Below are positions 62,669 to 64,000 of a stretch of DNA of 64,000 bases, piece by piece (within the stretch, counting starts at the first letter, position 1; the number at the start of each line of letters is the position of its first letter). Origin of the DNA: Nostoc sp. ATCC 53789 (GTDB lineage: Bacteria; Cyanobacteriota; Cyanobacteriia; Cyanobacteriales; Nostocaceae). The notes under the pieces were generated by a model. That model saw only the letters and a program-made list of their open reading frames with translations, did not search any database and was not told the DNA's origin. A program made the position numbers and the translations under genes. The stretch spans positions 1,736,001 through 1,800,000 of the forward strand of contig NZ_CP046703.1 in NCBI RefSeq assembly GCF_009873495.1. The letters are read 5' to 3'.

Positions 62669-63370
62669 TTAGAAATAGACTAACTGACTTAAAAAGAAGG
62701 CAAGGGCTGCACTACCCAAAGGGACTGTCAAATTATCAATACCCAAAAAAGAAAAAGCCTCTAAAACTGTAGCGATAAATGCAACCGCAAGTGATATTAC
62801 CCAAGTTTGCCAACTGTTTCCTTGAGTTCCAACTAAAATCAAAATACTGATGAAATAGCTAACCAGCATCATAGTTAGGGAGCCTTCCCAACTTTTTTGT
62901 GTACCAAAGACTTTATATTTGTGTGTACCAAAGCGTTGTCCAATTAAGGCTGCTAGTCCATCTCCCCAAGTCATGATCAAAATTCCTAGGGCTGCGTACT
63001 GAGGTTGTTGTAAGTACCAGAAGCTGGCAACTAAAATACCGAAACTAACAGAGTAAAAAAATGTCCCGAAACTTTGCCGCCCAACGCTATTAATACCAGG
63101 AAGAATAGGCAATCGGTAGGATAATAAGGTGATTGCACTCGCTAGAATGGAAGCTGTAATCCCTACACTGGCGGGGATATCTAGCCACCAAGCAAGTAAA
63201 ATTACATTACCAGTGCCAATATGAACTATCTTCCGCACGATTTCTGGCTTGTTGGCAAAGCGGTTTACCACCCCTGCAATCAGAAGGATGAGTAACACCC
63301 AAATTGCAGTAATCGCAATTTGCAGCCATAAAATCGGAATTGAGGTTAAGTCAGAAAATGTAATCAACAA
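62669..63370 (-). CDS. Phytol/farnesol kinase-like (dolichol kinase family) protein
   Basis: A 233-residue membrane protein with about seven hydrophobic helices. Family features: EIVRKIVHIGTGNVILLAWW, LGILIMTWGDGLAALIGQRF (with the conserved GDG) and TQKSWEGSLTMMLVSYF. In plants and cyanobacteria such kinases phosphorylate phytol for tocopherol and chlorophyll recycling; a diacylglycerol- or polyprenol-kinase role is the alternative. The apparent start codon is TTG at 63370; no better ATG is in frame upstream. Divergent from yidD. Confidence 0.85.
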   Translation of the reverse strand: MLITFSDLTSIPILWLQIAITAIWVLLILLIAGVVNRFANKPEIVRKIVHIGTGNVILLAWWLDIPASVGITASILASAITLLSYRLPILPGINSVGRQSFGTFFYSVSFGILVASFWYLQQPQYAALGILIMTWGDGLAALIGQRFGTHKYKVFGTQKSWEGSLTMMLVSYFISILILVGTQGNSWQTWVISLAVAFIATVLEAFSFLGIDNLTVPLGSAALAFFLSQLVYF

Positions 63371-63431
63371 AGATGTAACAAAATGAAAAATTTTACCTCT
63401 GTTACTAATTTATAAGATTTAGGTAACTGCA

Positions 63432-63668
63432 ATGAAACTATTATTTATTTGGCTGATTCGGGGCTACCGAATGTTTATCTCGCCGTTGTTTCTCCCGACT
63501 TGTCGCTTTCAACCAACTTGTTCGATGTATGCTATTGAAGCTATTGAACGATTTGGAGTGTTACGTGGTAGCTGGATGGCAACTCGGCGGATTTTGCGCT
63601 GTCATCCGTTTCATCCAGGTGGTTACGATCCAGTGCCGGAGGTGGTGGAAAAGGTGAAGGAGGAGTAG
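63432..63668 (+). CDS. yidD: Membrane protein insertion efficiency factor YidD
   Basis: A 78-residue YidD. The family core is complete: [60 protein letters not shown], with the conserved Cys in [10 protein letters not shown] and the amphipathic N-terminal helix. It assists YidC-dependent insertion of membrane proteins. Not located next to rpmH/rnpA here, as commonly seen in cyanobacteria. Confidence 0.95.
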   Translation: MKLLFIWLIRGYRMFISPLFLPTCRFQPTCSMYAIEAIERFGVLRGSWMATRRILRCHPFHPGGYDPVPEVVEKVKEE

Positions 63669-63699
63669 TTTTGTGCAAATGGTGGAGAATTGAGGGGTG

Positions 63700-63748
63700 G
63701 AGTTTAAACGCAGAGGGGCGCGGAGAGAAGCGCAGAGGGGCGCAGAGA
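63700..63748. repeat. GCAGAGGGGCGCGG tandem units
   Basis: Overlapping CGCAGAGGGGCG and GCGGAGAGAAGC units, related to the GCAGAGG arms of the foldback at 9894. Noncoding repeat between yidD and the last gene. Confidence 0.7.
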
Positions 63749-63867
63749 ATGAGAAGAGGGGTAAATTATTAAAGGATGTATTCGTGAGTATAGGTATTTG
63801 GGGAGATGTCAACAGATGAGGTTGTCATCTAGCGTGGGAAGGTTGAATAATTTAATTTAGACTTACG

Positions 63868-64000
63868 ATGATTAATCCTACTGCGATTTCTATACCAGAA
63901 CCACAAATTCCTACTCCTGGCCCGAGTCCGCTACCTAGTCCCAATCCTGAGCCGAATCCGCTACCTAGTCCTGAACCTGTACCGGGGCCAGCGATTCCTC
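63868..64000 (+). CDS. Proline-rich protein, start only
   Basis: Open frame from the ATG at 63868 to the window edge (44 codons). The sequence is highly repetitive, with PSPLPSPNPEPNPLPSPEP units alternating Pro with Ser/Glu/Asn. This could be a real Pro-rich linker or surface protein, or a repeat-built frame; the rest is outside the window. No ribosome-binding site is obvious. Confidence 0.45.
   Translation, partial: MINPTAISIPEPQIPTPGPSPLPSPNPEPNPLPSPEPVPGPAIP

Noticed and set aside
1..64000. tRNA, rRNA, CRISPR or riboswitch
   Set aside because: I looked for T-arm-like GGTTCRANYC segments, spaced direct repeats of 23-40 bp and conserved riboswitch cores and saw none convincing. The regular arrays present are 7-, 9- and 21-bp tandem repeats without spacers.

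Overview
The window reads as chromosomal DNA of a filamentous, Nostoc-like cyanobacterium. The palindrome GCGATCGC (HIP1) is frequent in and between genes. There is a high-light-inducible chlorophyll-binding protein, a phytol-kinase-like enzyme and a primary sigma factor of the cyanobacterial SigA type. Intergenic DNA is crowded with short interspersed repeats, foldbacks and low-complexity runs typical of Nostocales. No rRNA, tRNA, CRISPR array or prophage was recognised.

Layout. 1-1201: the 5' two-thirds of a long-chain acyl-CoA/acyl-ACP synthetase gene. 1462-10288: an accessory island whose core (2679-9871) is a tight five-gene operon: a trypsin-co-occurring small protein, a trypsin-like protease, two STAND-type NTPases (the second with TPRs) and a radical SAM/SPASM enzyme with a Cys-rich N-terminus. 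Two related small membrane proteins flank it. 10424-19358: accessory genes, namely an MFS exporter between a Uma2 gene and a Uma2 relic, RecQ, an eCIS-effector-like protein with an EndoU-like tail, and two AAA/STAND-like ATPases, one with a vWA-MoxR-associated N-terminus. 19580-36135: mostly housekeeping, with an O-methyltransferase, a phosphoribulokinase paralogue, RadC, two CPA1 antiporters around a DUF389 membrane protein, a DUF3124 lipoprotein, a TrkA-like protein, a translocase-like/HEAT fusion, IF-3, DUF4385 and a VOC protein. 36180-43079: a Uma2, two divergent methyltransferases, a CPA2 antiporter with two universal-stress domains, a cupin and a deleted IS1634-type element. 43279-50376: a complete HlyD / MacB-type permease / ATPase / TolC efflux set with a secreted repeat protein and a TetR regulator. 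50522-64000: a secreted TPR protein, response regulator, GyrA-type subunit, broken GNAT gene, hli, sigA, GyrB, MiaA, a Uma2, phytol-kinase-like protein, YidD and the start of a proline-rich frame.

The best candidate for an unusual system is the 2679-9871 operon. The protease C-terminus and the first NTPase N-terminus share a short helical module (Q-[LI]-x2-T-x3-DRN-x2-QRQ...SELN), which looks like a homotypic adaptor of the effector-associated-domain kind. The last gene joins a CxC/CxC segment, an RRE-like region and a radical SAM/SPASM core in one chain. This suggests an NTPase-gated protease system with a peptide-modifying arm. Domain calls rest on visible motifs; the working model is inference.
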